A DNA stretch of 64,000 nt from Turnera subulata (lineage: Eukaryota; Streptophyta; Magnoliopsida; Malpighiales; Passifloraceae). How positions within the stretch are numbered: position 1 is the stretch's first letter; each line of letters opens with the position of its first letter. The stretch spans positions 186,001 to 250,000 of the forward strand of contig JAKUCV010006778.1 in NCBI GenBank assembly GCA_028386065.3. Reading direction: 5' to 3'. Positions 34,327-46,290 of the stretch are shown piece by piece. Both the position numbers and the translations under genes were made by a program. Below the pieces are notes generated by a model. The model had not been told where the DNA came from, searched no databases, and saw only the letters and a list, made by a program, of their open reading frames with translations.

Positions 34327-34842
34327 TTATTTTTTTCTACTCCTTCACAATTTATTGGACTGATATTAATTTTTAAAAAAAATTCATAGTTTACAGAATA
34401 GATATAGTTGAATTACTAGAAATTTTCAAAATATTCCTTAAAATTTTTATTCAAAAAGATATCAAAATATTAAATTGTTGTATGTATATTCCTATGCATT
34501 GATCCTGAATAAATTTTCTAATTTTTGGGGAATGAAAAGTATCACTCAATTTTAACAAAATTTAAGGGATACAAAAATTAAAATTCATTGACAGCGGATA
34601 ACATTAATGAATCCAACAAAGTTTAAGGAAAAAAAAATATTTACCAAAGCAAATAAAGTAGGAGGCATATTTTAAAATAGTTAGGTTGTCAATTTATGGT
34701 AAGAAAAAATTAAGTAGTCAAAATTGTTTTAAGCTAAAGTTAAAGTATATAAATTGAAATTTAGCCAAATAATAATAATAATATCATCTCTTAATCAACA
34801 CACCAGTCTAAGCCTTGTCCATATTAAACCTGTACTCAATTT
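34327..34842. other. AT-rich non-coding stretch
   Basis: No frame, repeat or motif that I can support. Confidence 0.5.
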
Positions 34843-34850
34843 GTTCCAAT

Positions 34851-35431
34851 TAGACCTGGCAATTCGTGTTGACGGGTCGTGTTCGTGTCGGGTTGAACAG
34901 GTAAACAGGTTTCAATTTCTCAACCCGTACCTGACCTGTTTAATAATCGTGTCGTGTCGTGTCAACCCGTTTATAATCGTGTCAGGTTCGGGTTGACCCG
35001 CATAGTACCTGTTAACTCTAGGAAGTTTACAAATTTGTTTAGAGTTTGCCTATTTTGCACATTTTTCAAGCAAATAGGTATATAAATACATTTTCTATAT
35101 ATTAAATAGAATTATAAATTGTAGAATCATAATATAATACTTTTTTAAATCATATACGACAATAGTTTTGGATAATTTTAATAATTCTGACCTTAAATAT
35201 TAAATAAGTCATGTATTAAATCAGTAAAATATATAGACCCTAGATATAATCGGATCATAAATAGGTACCCATCGGGTTAGAGGGTCAACCCGCGACCTGA
35301 CCTGTTAATTTTTGTGTCGTGTCGGGTCAGCCCATTTAATTAAACGGGTTGAAAATCTCTGATCTACATATGCTAATTTCTTATCGGGTTCGTATAGTGT
35401 TGTCGTGTCGAAACCTATTTTGCCAGGTCTA
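34851..35431. mobile_element. hAT-type MITE, 581 bp
   Basis: Terminal inverted repeats TAGACCTGGCAA (12 bp, exact) are flanked by an exact 8-bp duplication GTTCCAAT (34843-34850 and 35432-35439). Subterminal parts hold many copies of GGGTTGA, CGTGTCGTGTC and GACCTG words in both directions. The 8-bp duplication and TAG...CTA ends identify the hAT superfamily. No transposase. Confidence 0.9.
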
Positions 35432-35439
35432 GTTCCAAT

Positions 35440-36528
35440 GATTTTGCTGTTGCATGTTGGGTCCTTTAGTACCCTATTAACTTTATGCCAACCATATATT
35501 TCAAAATTCTATTTACCAATTGCATATTCTAGTCTTTCAATATATACCAATCATTTATAAAAAATATATATATATATACACACCAATCATGTATCCTAGA
35601 TTGCCCCAATAATAATGCCATGTGTCTGCACCTGGACGATGCCACGTGTAATTTTAGGTTGAGAGAGGGACAATAAAAATACTGGGATGCCATGTATCAG
35701 CAGCATACAGTGGTGCGTCACGCATTGAAAGAAGTAGAACGTCAAACGATTCATAAGATGTTCAGTGGTATCAATATATTTTTGTCAGCATCGGGTAACA
35801 CTAGGAGCTTCTTTTACTGACGTGTTATCAATAAGTCAAAACAGAACGAATAGGACAAAATATAAATCTTTAATAGATTGCTTGCTATAGATCAAAGAAA
35901 TAATTTGCAAAGCGTTTTGACATACATTTTGATATGGTATAAGCAGTTTTATATTAAAAGTGAAGATAATACTATTTACATCTATTCTCAAGTAGACTGC
36001 AGATTTTAATTTTTCTAAAGTCTTACAAAAATTTTAGATCTATAAATTTGAGGCTGTCACTAATAACTTTCTTTCTTGGGGGTAACTCTCACTAATTTTT
36101 TTTTGTCTAATTTAGTTTTTTTTTCAAATTTGCTAGTCTTACTTTTTGTGGATTAGGTACCTTTTTTGTGTGGGTTACTTTTTTTTCTTATATGGAGCCC
36201 TTTTTACCTCCTTTAGGTGATTTAAATAAAACTATGGGAGAAAAAATCATGGAAAAAAATTAAAAACTATTCTCTATTTATTTTAGAAACATACTAATAA
36301 AGAGATGTTTTCACCCACAGTATGCCTCCTTTTCACAAATTATGACGCCCCTTAGGAGCAGTATGTCTTTGTAAATCCTTTTTGAAATAATATAATTCTC
36401 GTTGTGTAATTCTCGACAGTAAGTAGAGAGGAATTCTTATGATAAATTTTTGTTATCTTCTGTTCGATTAAATTTTCATTGCTAAGTCCTCACAAAAAAA
36501 AAATTCATTGCTAAGCTTAATACTACCC
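35440..36528. other. AT-rich non-coding stretch
   Basis: Contains AT microsatellite-like runs near 35557-35580 and T-rich runs near 36110-36190. No gene supported. Confidence 0.5.
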
Positions 36529-36858
36529 AGGAGTGTAACAGCCCGGGTAAAAATTTTGGATTTTTACCGGACTGTAAAAGTCTATTTACCGTGATTTACT
36601 GTTGAATTAATCTTGGGTAATTAATTCAAGGTAAATCGGGAGTCGTTTTTCGAAACCAAGGGTTTTCCCGCGCTCGTGATTTTCCCTTGAATTTTTCAGA
36701 ACTAAGTTGGTATTTTTCGGGTTTCGGAATTTCTCGGAAAATCACACCGGAAAATAACTAAGGAGGTATCTGTTATTTTCTGGTCCGGATCGGATTCGCC
36801 CGTAATGCGGACGAATTGAATTATTGGAAAATCACATGTTCAATAGTGTTTTACAGCT

Positions 36859-36865
36859 TATAAAT
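36859..36865 (+). promoter_or_regulatory. Possible TATA box of the solo LTR
   Basis: TATAAAT lies about 325 bp into the LTR and just upstream of the purine-rich leader. Confidence 0.4.
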
Positions 36866-37927
36866 GGAAGGCTGCCGGTGAGAGAGCAGAAGAAGAGAAG
36901 AAAAAAAAAGAGAGAAAAGGAGAGGAAAAAGAAAAAGAGAGGAGAAGGAAAAAAAAAAGAGAAAAGAAAAAAAAAGAAAGAAAAGGAAAATAAAAAAAAA
37001 ACAGAAAAATAGAAAAAGATTACAGAGGAAAAAAAAAAGAAGAGAGGAAGAAAATGAAAATAAAAAAAAAGGAAGAGGAAAAGAATTTCGGAAAATCAAA
37101 GAAAAAGGAAGAAAATACGGAAAAAAATAAGAAAAAAAAGAAAAAGGCCGGTGAACAGTGCCGTCAACCCAGCTCCTCCTTGTTACTGTTCACCTCGAGC
37201 CGTTCTCCGCCGAATCTCGACGCACCACCGGTACCACCGTGCTCGCCGTCCTGTCGCCGACCGAACTCCGCCAGCCCCGACTGATTCCGCCACCGGACGC
37301 GCGCGCAGGAGGCGTTGACCCGCCGGATTGCCCACGGATCTGCCTTCCTCCGCCGCTGCTCTGCCGCCCGCCGTCGTCGCGCCTCTTTCTCGGCCTCCCT
37401 CGAGTCGCCACCGTCCGCCGCGTCTGCTGCTGTGCGCGCCTTCCCCACTCATGCCACCGACCGCCGTCGCGCTGCGTCAACCCGCTAGGTAAGACGGGTT
37501 TTGCCCATTTTTGCGGCCGGGTCGCGCCCTCCATGGGTTGCAATCCGGATCTGCCTTTTTTTTATTTTTATTTTTCTTATTTATTTAATAATATGCATAT
37601 ATATATAAATATGTTTATGTAATTAATTCTTGTTAATTAATTTCTGGAAAAATATATACATGTTCTGAAAAATATAGTAAGCTTAGATTATGGTATAAAT
37701 ATGTATATACTTTCATTCTTTGCAAATAAAATAACTATGTTTTATTATTTTCTTTAGAAATTGTTATTTGGAAAAAGATATATATATGTAGTACATTTAT
37801 TTCTACTGGAATATAACTCTGGGAAGATATATATTTTGAGAAAAACTGATAGTATGGATTTTGGTATTCTGGAAAATATATATAAGTATATATACTTTGA
37901 CTCTTGGAATTAAAGATAATTATATTA

Positions 37928-38506
37928 NNNNNNNNNNNNNNNNNNNNNNNNNNNNNNNNNNNNNNNNNNNNNNNNNNNNNNNNNNNNNNNNNNNNNNNNN
38001 NNNNNNNNNNNNNNNNNNNNNNNNNNNNNNNNNNNNNNNNNNNNNNNNNNNNNNNNNNNNNNNNNNNNNNNNNNNNNNNNNNNNNNNNNNNNNNNNNNNN
38101 NNNNNNNNNNNNNNNNNNNNNNNNNNNNNNNNNNNNNNNNNNNNNNNNNNNNNNNNNNNNNNNNNNNNNNNNNNNNNNNNNNNNNNNNNNNNNNNNNNNN
38201 NNNNNNNNNNNNNNNNNNNNNNNNNNNNNNNNNNNNNNNNNNNNNNNNNNNNNNNNNNNNNNNNNNNNNNNNNNNNNNNNNNNNNNNNNNNNNNNNNNNN
38301 NNNNNNNNNNNNNNNNNNNNNNNNNNNNNNNNNNNNNNNNNNNNNNNNNNNNNNNNNNNNNNNNNNNNNNNNNNNNNNNNNNNNNNNNNNNNNNNNNNNN
38401 NNNNNNNNNNNNNNNNNNNNNNNNNNNNNNNNNNNNNNNNNNNNNNNNNNNNNNNNNNNNNNNNNNNNNNNNNNNNNNNNNNNNNNNNNNNNNNNNNNNN
38501 NNNNNN
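37928..38506. other. Assembly gap (579 N)
   Basis: A run of N. Frames drawn across it are meaningless. Confidence 0.99.
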
Positions 38507-39010
38507 CCGTGACGGGGCCCGGAAAGATAAAATTGGACAATTGATTTTATTTGAGTCTTTTCAGTTTTGGGTCGAGTCTTTGGGTTGGGCTGTTTAGCCC
38601 GTGTTTTTGACTTGAGTAGTTATAGTGTGCATACTGATCGTCTTTCCATTGTCGTGAGCACTTCGGACTCACCCCTCACCTGCGGGCTTTCATCCCGTAG
38701 GATGAGTTATTTGTTGTACAGGATTGGTGCATTCCAGACAGGCTGCAACGTTATCCCTTGGACAGGCTTGGATCCATAGTTTGCATGTGTCGCATACAGT
38801 GTTAGTGAGTTTAAGTCTTCCGCTGTGCACTGTTGTTATATTTATTGGGCCAATAGGCCGGTATTGTTAATTACGATGTTTACTATTTTGGGCCGTTGGG
38901 CCGAGATATTCTTTTATACACTGTATGCTGGGCCTTGATTGGCCGGGTCGTCACAGTTTCGGCCTGTATTTACTGTGTACGGTAAATTCGGGTCGGGGCG
39001 TTTCAAGGAG

Positions 39011-40300
39011 CGTAAACAAAAAAACTTAATTGAATGCTTATTTGCAAATTCATTCATTCAATTGTGACGTAGCTATTAGCATTTTGCCTTCCGATGCAAC
39101 AAAGGAAGGATTTCAAAATATTTTGATAAGTGCCAATGTAGAGTTGGTTTAGTTGGTTACGTTTCGATCAGCACTCTCAGCAGGTCAAGAGTTCGAACTC
39201 CAACCTGGTAGTTTTTATTAACCTAGGAAAAAAAAATTTGGTAAGTAAATTGTTTTATTGATAGAAATGAAAAAACGTTATTTAATATTGGAAGTAGATA
39301 TTCTACTATAAAACTTCTCAAAGAAAAAAATTATTCTACCATAAATGCAAATAAGATATCGTACATTCTAATATCATTTCTTACAAAACTATTATAATGT
39401 TTGTGCCTTCCAGTATTATATCTTAGAAAAAAAATTATAATCTCTTTGTGTCTGATCTTGTAATTTGTTTGTTTCTTTTTTTAATTTAAGATTAGTGGGA
39501 TTTAGGATTTTAAATTTCAGTTTAAAAACTTAAAATTTTTTTACGAGGTGATCAGACTTTAGGATTTTAGGAATAAGAATATTTTTTAAGAAACACTAGG
39601 ATGGGATTTAGTATACCTAAAATAGTACTTTGAATACAAAACCTATGTGATTACCTCAACTGAGCCTTTTTATAACTATCATGGAGCCTACGAAGAAGAA
39701 GCAACGATTAAGGAATGAAAGTAATAAATGGTAAATGCGAAAAACTTGACAAATTTCAATGAGCAAAAATTATGCTTTAATTTGTCATGCATGCATAAGT
39801 TGTCCTTTCAAATTTCTAAAAGTTAAAAACGTCAGCTTCTGCAGTAGTTTATTATTGTGTTACCAGACCTTGTGTCGGTTTTGTTTCATCGGCAAAAAAA
39901 AATTAATAAAATTAACTTAGTGATCGTCATCATACATATCATATCATCACATTCTCTCCGTGGGGATACCGTGTAAGGGTCAGCAGTCGCATTTGAAAAT
40001 AGTAATTGCTGCAAAGAATTATTGAGTACTCAAAAAGTCAAGCAAATATTTTAATTGAATCAATTGAGTATTTTATATAAAACATTTTTTGTAATCTTTG
40101 TACGGTTGTCCGTTTCGTTCTCCTGGAAGAGCTTGTTAGGTATCCCCAAAAAAGAATGACGCCTGAGAAATCTACATGCTTAAGGTGCAGTAGAATAGAT
40201 TTTAAGAATATATACTTAACTAAGTTATTTGTATTTTATTTTTAATAAAGAAAGACAAGCTATATTTGATTATTTAATGAGCATCAAAAAAAAATATGTG
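39011..40300. other. AT-rich non-coding stretch with a SINE-like piece
   Basis: No gene supported. The SINE-like segment is listed separately. Confidence 0.5.
39138..39235 (+). repeat. tRNA-derived SINE-like fragment
   Basis: An A-box-like GGTTTAGTTGG (39146-39156) and a B-box-like GTTCGAACTCC (39191-39201) lie 45 bases apart start to start, followed by TTTTTATT and an A run. This matches the RNA polymerase III promoter layout of plant SINEs. It is short and I could not define target duplications. Confidence 0.45.
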
Positions 40301-41090
40301 ACTATTTAAGGCTTAATTGGGCATTTTCCCCTCCAATTTGGGAGCCATTTTTATTTTGGCCTACCAGTTTTCAAAAGGCATAATGCCTAAAATAGGACAT
40401 CAGCTAACCAAAAAATTGAAGTTTGGGTATCAAGTTACAAAAAGTTCAATTTTCCCTCCAAATTAAAACATTTCATTCGATTTGGGTACTTATTTATCCA
40501 AATCCATTTCAAATCGTCCAAAGTCAAAATTGAGTCACTGTTCACCCAATTTGGCGTGTGCTGGGGACTGACGTGGACGCGCCACGTGGCTGCCCGCGCC
40601 CAGTTGGCGCCCTTAACTGAGGTGGACCAGTAAGAAGATGACATGTGGCATGTGGGGTCTCAAATTAAAAAATATTTTAAAGTGTGAGATGAATATTTTT
40701 AATATTAAAAAAATTAAAGCAAATCATTTTATCTCATTAATTTAATGCCCAAATACATATAAAACCAAATAAATTATTATATTAATTATTCTAACCAATC
40801 ACATTATTTTAATATAATTAATTTAATATCCAAATAAACCACTAAATTTGACTAAAAATATTATTTATCTCGATATTTTTTAAATATATTCAACAATTTT
40901 TTTGGTAACTCATTTTCAATTTTTTTAATAAAATTGTATTAAAAAATTTAGAATAAAATAATTGTAAACACATTACAACCGCAAATGTATATGTCAATAG
41001 TTTTATTTGGTACATGTACATGGTAATAGTTAATCAAATTATAACTTAATTCCTTCAAAAAAAATTCTGGGCAATTTCGGAAGGAAGAAG

Positions 41091-41700
41091 ATGAACTCCG
41101 ACACCTTATATACTCCAATGGAAAAGTTTAGCACCCGAGCCTCGCCGGATTCCGAGCAGCCCGAACGGAAAAATTCACCAAGCCCAAAAACGAACAACAC
41201 AAATCTACCATTATCGGATCACCATCATCCCCAGCAACCCAACAACATAACAACTCAAGAAACACACAAGAAAAACCGGAAACTTACCGGAACAACCTGC
41301 ATTGATGGCCCTCTGTTTCGTGCATAAACTAGCACCAGACCCGAGGCAACAACCATCGCTGTGCGTGAACAACCCTGCAACAGCCACCCCCCAATCCGGC
41401 GAACCTGAGCACCAACACAGCCCCGATCAAACCCCGCACCGAATAGTCCAAGTCCGGCAACAACTACACCAGCGACACCGACACGCAAATCCAACAGTAA
41501 TCCACTACCGTCCAGCAACACACGAATCCACTGCTGCCACGACCACTAAACAGGACCACCAAAATTTCAAACCACCATTAACAACAACCACATCCGCACT
41601 CCCGCCACCAACCACCATCAACCCGTCGAGCCCCAAGCACAAAACCCGAATTCGGTTAGTACCAACTCAACAATAATTCGAAACCACGAAAGAAAACAGT
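41091..41700 (-). other. Second GC-rich segment captured by the Pack-MULE
   Basis: On the minus strand this is GT-rich, includes a GTAAG donor-like site and CCGGCGAGGCTCGG, words also found in the solo LTR at 7324-10564 (near 8580-8650). It may be LTR- or 5' UTR-derived. No protein identified. Confidence 0.35.
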
Positions 41701-41794
41701 GAGTGGAAGAGGAAGAGAAAAGAGAGAAGTGGGGCGGCTTACCCGTTCACGGTGGCAGTGACGATTCAGTCACGCCGTCCCTCAGGCCCTCGCA

Positions 41795-42160
41795 CAGCAG
41801 CTCCCCGTTCATCCCCACCAACGCACAGGGCAGCGCGTCGAACACAAACTCCCTCTCGATATCCACTGCGTCGGCGTGTCTGCCCGAGAAGAAGATCCCT
41901 TCGACGCAGGCGAAGGCGAGGAGGCGCTCGGCGAAGGACTCGGAGCCATCGATCCAGCGGAGGGCCCAATTGGCCTTCTTCTTAACGCAGGGGACGGTCT
42001 CGACCTGGACCTCCTTCATGAAGCGGCCGGCGAGGTTCTCGAGGACGATGCCGTCGGAGGCGGCGAAGAAGGCAAGGATGTGGGAGATGAAGTGCTTCTC
42101 GTCAAGGGTCAGGGCTTCCCACTGGCGGAGGTCCTGGGAAAGGTCAACCTCCTCGGCAGA
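41795..42160 (-). pseudogene. RNR2: Ribonucleotide reductase small subunit (R2) fragment, internally deleted
   Basis: R2 supplies the tyrosyl radical for deoxyribonucleotide synthesis. The minus strand encodes three blocks in one open frame. Block 1 (42160 to about 42002) is AEEVDLSQDLRQWEALT...EKHFISHILAFFAASDGIV...ENLAGRFMKEVQV. Block 2 (42001-41882) is ETVPCVKKKANWALRWIDGS...SFAERLLAFACVEGIFFSG. Block 3 (41875-41795) is ADAVDIEREFVFDALPCALV...GMNGELL. Between blocks 1 and 2 about 40 residues are missing, including the E-x-x-H iron ligands and the radical tyrosine. Between blocks 2 and 3 the second E-x-x-H segment is missing. There is no native start or C terminus, so it cannot be an enzyme. 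No introns. The frame stays open to 41747. Confidence 0.9.
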
Positions 42161-43856
42161 ATTGGGAATTGGGTGGTGAATTGAAGGATATTGAGAGGGA
42201 ATTGGGTAATCAAAAATAAAAAAAAAATTGTTTATTGTCTTAGCCCAGATTTTTTTGTAATAGAAAAGTAGGAATTAAGTTATAATTTGATTAAATTGGG
42301 GGTAAGTAAGAGTTAAATTTATAATTAATTTTTCAGGACATTTAAAATTATATTGGTAGATGAAAGAAGTTAGGTTTCTAATTAATTTAGTTTTTTATAC
42401 ATTTAAAATTATAATTATATTGTTGGGTGAAAAAAAAATCAAAAATAGGTAAATATTATCACACACACTTTAAAATAAAAAATATAGGTAGTAAATATTA
42501 TCACATAAATATTATTTTTAGTTAAATTATTTTATTTATCTAGGTATTAAATCAACTAGGTATAATGATTTGCTTGCATTTTTATATTAAAAATATTTTT
42601 ATATTTTACACAAAAAATGTTTATATATTAAAAATATTCACCCTATACTTTAAATTATTTTTTTTATTTGGATCTCCTCATGCCATGTGTCATCTTCTCA
42701 CTGCTCCACTTCAGTCAAGGGTGCCAACCGGACACGGGCAGCGTGTCCACGTCAGCCTCCAGCACATGCCAAATTGGGTGAATAGTGCTCCAATTTTGAC
42801 TTTGAGCGATCTGAAATGGATTTGGTTAAATGAGTACCCAAATCGAAAGAAATGTGGTAGCTTGGAGGAAAAATTGACTGTTGTTTTTTGATTGAAAGAG
42901 GTCCTATTTTAGGCATTATGCCTTTTCAAAAATTTGATTTTGCACCTTAAGTTTGGCACTCAACGGATTTTTTAACCCATTGTTCCAGTTGACATTGTGA
43001 TGACATGTCAGTTTTAGGATACCTGTATTTAATTCCTTATCAAGCAACCCACAGTGCACCATAATCTACTCAAAACACATCCACCAAAATTAATCCCATT
43101 CCAAATTAATTCCAGCTCTCAAATTCTTTAGAAAGATAAACCCACTCTCTTTTCTTTTTTTTATCTCAGGTCTCTTCCTCTACTTACCCATCCTGTTTTT
43201 TTATTGTTGAGAACATCGTATATTGTCCATTCGGGTTATAGTTCATCTCCATTTAAAACACCTCCTTTAGAAAATCTTTTTCTACAACAATTATGGATAA
43301 ATATGGTAAAAGTAGTAATTTATTATCGTTGGCTTATTTTTTGCCTATCTTTACTGTCTAAAACGTAGAGTGGGCATAGATATTGAACAAAATAATTTAC
43401 CGAAAAAAAAAACATTAATTACACTTCCTTTTAGGAAAACATTAATTGCACTTTAACTCTTCTACTATTTTGTAGCTAGAGATATTTTTGTTTTATTTTT
43501 ATTTCTTGCAGTAGTATTTTACTACGACACTGATTTGGAAATTCAGGACAAAAATATTTCCATACATTTACAAGTTTTCTTTTGCAATCCACAAGGCCAT
43601 CTTATCTCTGCATATTTTCCAACTTCAAAAATCTAATGGGAAAACCTTTCAAGTGACGGCAAGGCAGATAACCGAAGGGAGAAAGCTCTATTGGTGACTG
43701 TCCCAATATTAATTTTTGGATTTTTTTTTTATTTTATCGAATAGACTGGGTAGATAGGTTAGATGGGCAATAAACAAATTAAAACTTAACATGTGTTATT
43801 AAACTGACATGACTCTCAAATTGGAGGCGGAAATGTCCTATTAAGCCATTATTTAA

Positions 43857-44042
43857 TGAGATAAAAGATAGATATAGAAAACTCTCATTAAGTTCGTAAT
43901 GAATCCTTAAAAATGATATTTTTTTGAATAATTTTTTTTTTTTGCGCCAATTATTTCAGAATGGGAGGAGCATTCAAGGGTGAATAATCATCTCATATTA
44001 AAAACAAGGAGGCTAAATGAGTGATTTATAAGTTGAGAGGAT

Positions 44043-44097
<55 letters not shown>

Positions 44098-44501
44098 TTT
44101 TAGTTTATTACATAGTATTCTAGTCTATGACCATAAGTATAGATCTCATTTAGGCCTCACACAATAAAATTTTCTCATATCTTTCTACCAAAATTATAAA
44201 CTCTAAAATCTAAAATTATGAACAGCTAAGAAGTATTTATTATTTTTATTAAATACTAGACTTCAAATATAGAGCCTATGATAAAAATAAAAACTTATTT
44301 TCGTTAAAAAATTTTTTTTGTTAATTGCAATATTGTCAGTGGGCTATTCACTTGAGAAGCTTGGCTACAATAATTTTTTTCACTAAAATTAGAATTTTGC
44401 GAAATCAGACCTAACGCATTTGCAATATTTGTTGGGGAGGGAAGGAGAAAATAAGAGGAAGATATAGGAGAGAAACATGACTTTGTGATAGACGGCCTTA
44501 T
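43857..44501. other. AT-rich stretch with AT microsatellite
   Basis: A perfect AT dinucleotide run occupies about 44046-44095. Nothing else supported. Confidence 0.8.
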
Positions 44502-44599
44502 ATGAGAAAAAAGTTTTCGGTACAGTTGATACCCAACTTTCTTATGTTGGGTTAATCGTGTACCTATAACTTTTCTCGAGACATTTATGTACTTGCCTT

Positions 44600-45450
44600 A
44601 CTCCTGCCTTACTCCTCCCCTCCTCGCCGAGCCCACACAAACAACATATCACTACCCTCTACAACCGCCCCCTCTCCCCCTCCTGCCTTACTCCTCCCCT
44701 CCTCGCCGAGCCTAAATCTTCTGGCCTTCTCTACCAATTCCTCTTCGCCCTCGCCCAGTGCCACCGCGACGTCAATCCCGACGAGTTCTATTTTCTCAGA
44801 ATAACCCCATCACTACCTTACCGGTGCCATAACTCAGATTGAACTCGCGAACCAATGGTGAGCGCAAAGGCGGAGGAGCTGGTGTCGGGCTTCGGTTGAA
44901 ACGACGACGAGGAGTGCGACTCAGGTACGACGAGCGGATGCTGCGGCTGGCGGAGTTGTCGAGGATAACTCCGTGCTGACCGGTTCTTGAGTTCCGATGA
45001 GCCGGTTCGCCCAGAATTGGAGTTGGTGGCCTGTGGAGTTCAGGTCGAATCAGTCATCGCCGCATGCTTGGCAAGCCTCCGCCACTCCTCCATTTATTAC
45101 TTTTTTCTTTCCCCAAATTGTGTTTTTTCTCCCTTACCCCTTATATCGAGCTTCGCTAATTGGGATTTTGATGGTGTCGGGTCCGTGACGGGATAAGCAA
45201 AACGGGTTTAGTGCGATTGTTGAATTTGTCGGTGTCGGATTGTATATGTGATGGTTGACTTTTTGGTTGTGATCGTGAGTGGTGGGGATGGGCAATGGGA
45301 GGGAGCCTTATCGGTTCGGATTTGACAAGCGATTCGTGTTGGCGGCGGTGGTTGCGGCGGCGATTGGTGTTCTCTTACGGCGGGGAGATTAGTAATGGCC
45401 ATCGCACCAAGGAGGAGAGTGTGGAGGAGGATTGTTTTATTTTGATTATG
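44600..45450. other. GC-rich captured sequence of unknown origin
   Basis: Composition contrasts with the AT-rich flanks. One plus-strand stretch reads LLYQFLFALAQCHRDVNPDE before frames break. I do not recognise a family. Confidence 0.35.
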
Positions 45451-45861
45451 TGGCCTAATTCCAAATTTTTATTATAAGTATTTTAGTTTTTTTTGTTTTA
45501 GAAAAGAAATTAGGAGAAAGAAAAATGCAATAAGAATATAAAATTTGATAACTAGGAACCATTATACATGTGTCAACCGTATAATGTTTTACCGATAGTT
45601 TAAGGTCAATTGGACAAAATTCATCGGTAAACCATAAGTTTAGGGACAAAATCCCCGAAAAAAATAGAATAGGGATAACATTTGAGAAATAGAAAAAGTG
45701 AAAGCACATAAAATTTTTTTACCTTTATTAATTTTAAAAACAATAATAATAATAATACTCAACTATTAATTATCTTTATTATTATTTTTTTGTATAATTG
45801 AAAATATTTTTATCTTAGTAATATAATTTTTATCTTAATTATTTTTTTTATCTTAATAATA

Positions 45862-46078
45862 GAGTATTCGACAAAAAATAATAATTAAGATAAAAATATT
45901 ATCTGTTAATCTTAAAAATATTATCTATTAATCTAAAAAATAATAATAATAATTCTCAACTATAAATTATCTTAATTATAATTTTTTATAATAATAAATA
46001 ATATTTTTCTCTTATCTATTATTTTAAGATTAATAGATAATATTTTTATCTTAATTATTATTTTTCTATCGAAGAATC
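45862..46078. repeat. Long imperfect hairpin inside the MULE
   Basis: Arms 45862-45919 and 46021-46078 are inverted repeats of 58 bp with about six mismatches; the inner 38 bp have one. The loop is 101 bp. AT-rich. It could be a small MITE or a cruciform-forming sequence. Confidence 0.75.
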
Positions 46079-46082
46079 TTAA

Positions 46083-46217
46083 TTATTAGAATTACTATTA
46101 CGATTAATATTGTTATTATTTCTATATTATTATTATTACTACTATTATTATTATAATTGTTATTGTTTTTATATTACTATTATCAGTATTATTATTATTA
46201 CTATTATTATTATTGCA

Positions 46218-46264
<47 letters not shown>

Positions 46265-46290
46265 CATTACCATTATTATTATTATTGTTG
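46083..46290. repeat. TTA/ATT trinucleotide microsatellite
   Basis: Near-continuous ATT repeats with interspersed substitutions. The open frames of Tyr or Ile are artefacts. Confidence 0.95.

Larger units (their letters stand above)
36534..39005 (+). mobile_element. Solo LTR with duplication AGGAG, containing the assembly gap
   Basis: It starts TGTAACAGCCCGGG, ends GGGGCGTTTCA, and is flanked by exact AGGAG (36529-36533 and 39006-39010). There is a plausible TATAAAT at 36859-36865, a purine-rich run (36885-37150), then GC-rich sequence with a GTAAG donor-like site near 37489. Architecture parallels the solo LTR at 7324-10564. The open frames around 37160-37620 are compositional. 579 N lie at 37928-38506, so true length is uncertain. 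Confidence 0.8.
40377..42922. mobile_element. Inner Pack-MULE carrying ribonucleotide reductase R2 sequence, 2,546 bp
   Basis: Inverted termini GGCATAATGCCTAAAATAGG are identical at both ends and similarity runs for about 300 bp inward. An exact 9-bp duplication TTTTCAAAA flanks it (40368-40376 and 42923-42931). No transposase. The GC-rich core (41090-42185) contrasts sharply with the AT-rich rest and contains an R2 gene fragment plus a second GC-rich piece. Inserted in the outer element, hence younger. Confidence 0.9.
40310..43847. mobile_element. Outer Mutator-like element, host of a nested MULE
   Basis: The left terminus GGCTTAATTGGGCATTTTCC pairs with GGCTTAATAGGACATTTCCG from the right end. 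The flanks are ACTATTTAA (40301-40309) and ATTATTTAA (43848-43856), a 9-bp duplication with one mismatch. Without the inner insertion the element is about 980 bp. The interior on the right (42932-43800) is AT-rich with no coding sequence. Confidence 0.7.

Noticed and set aside
37158..37622. 154-codon frame and several overlapping minus-strand frames
   Set aside because: Same situation in the related solo LTR: all frames are open because of composition and none shows a family.
37861..38544. Long frames across 37928-38506
   Set aside because: They consist of N and carry no information.
41703..42179. Plus-strand 158-codon frame over the R2 fragment
   Set aside because: It is the antisense shadow of the R2 coding blocks, which are on the minus strand.
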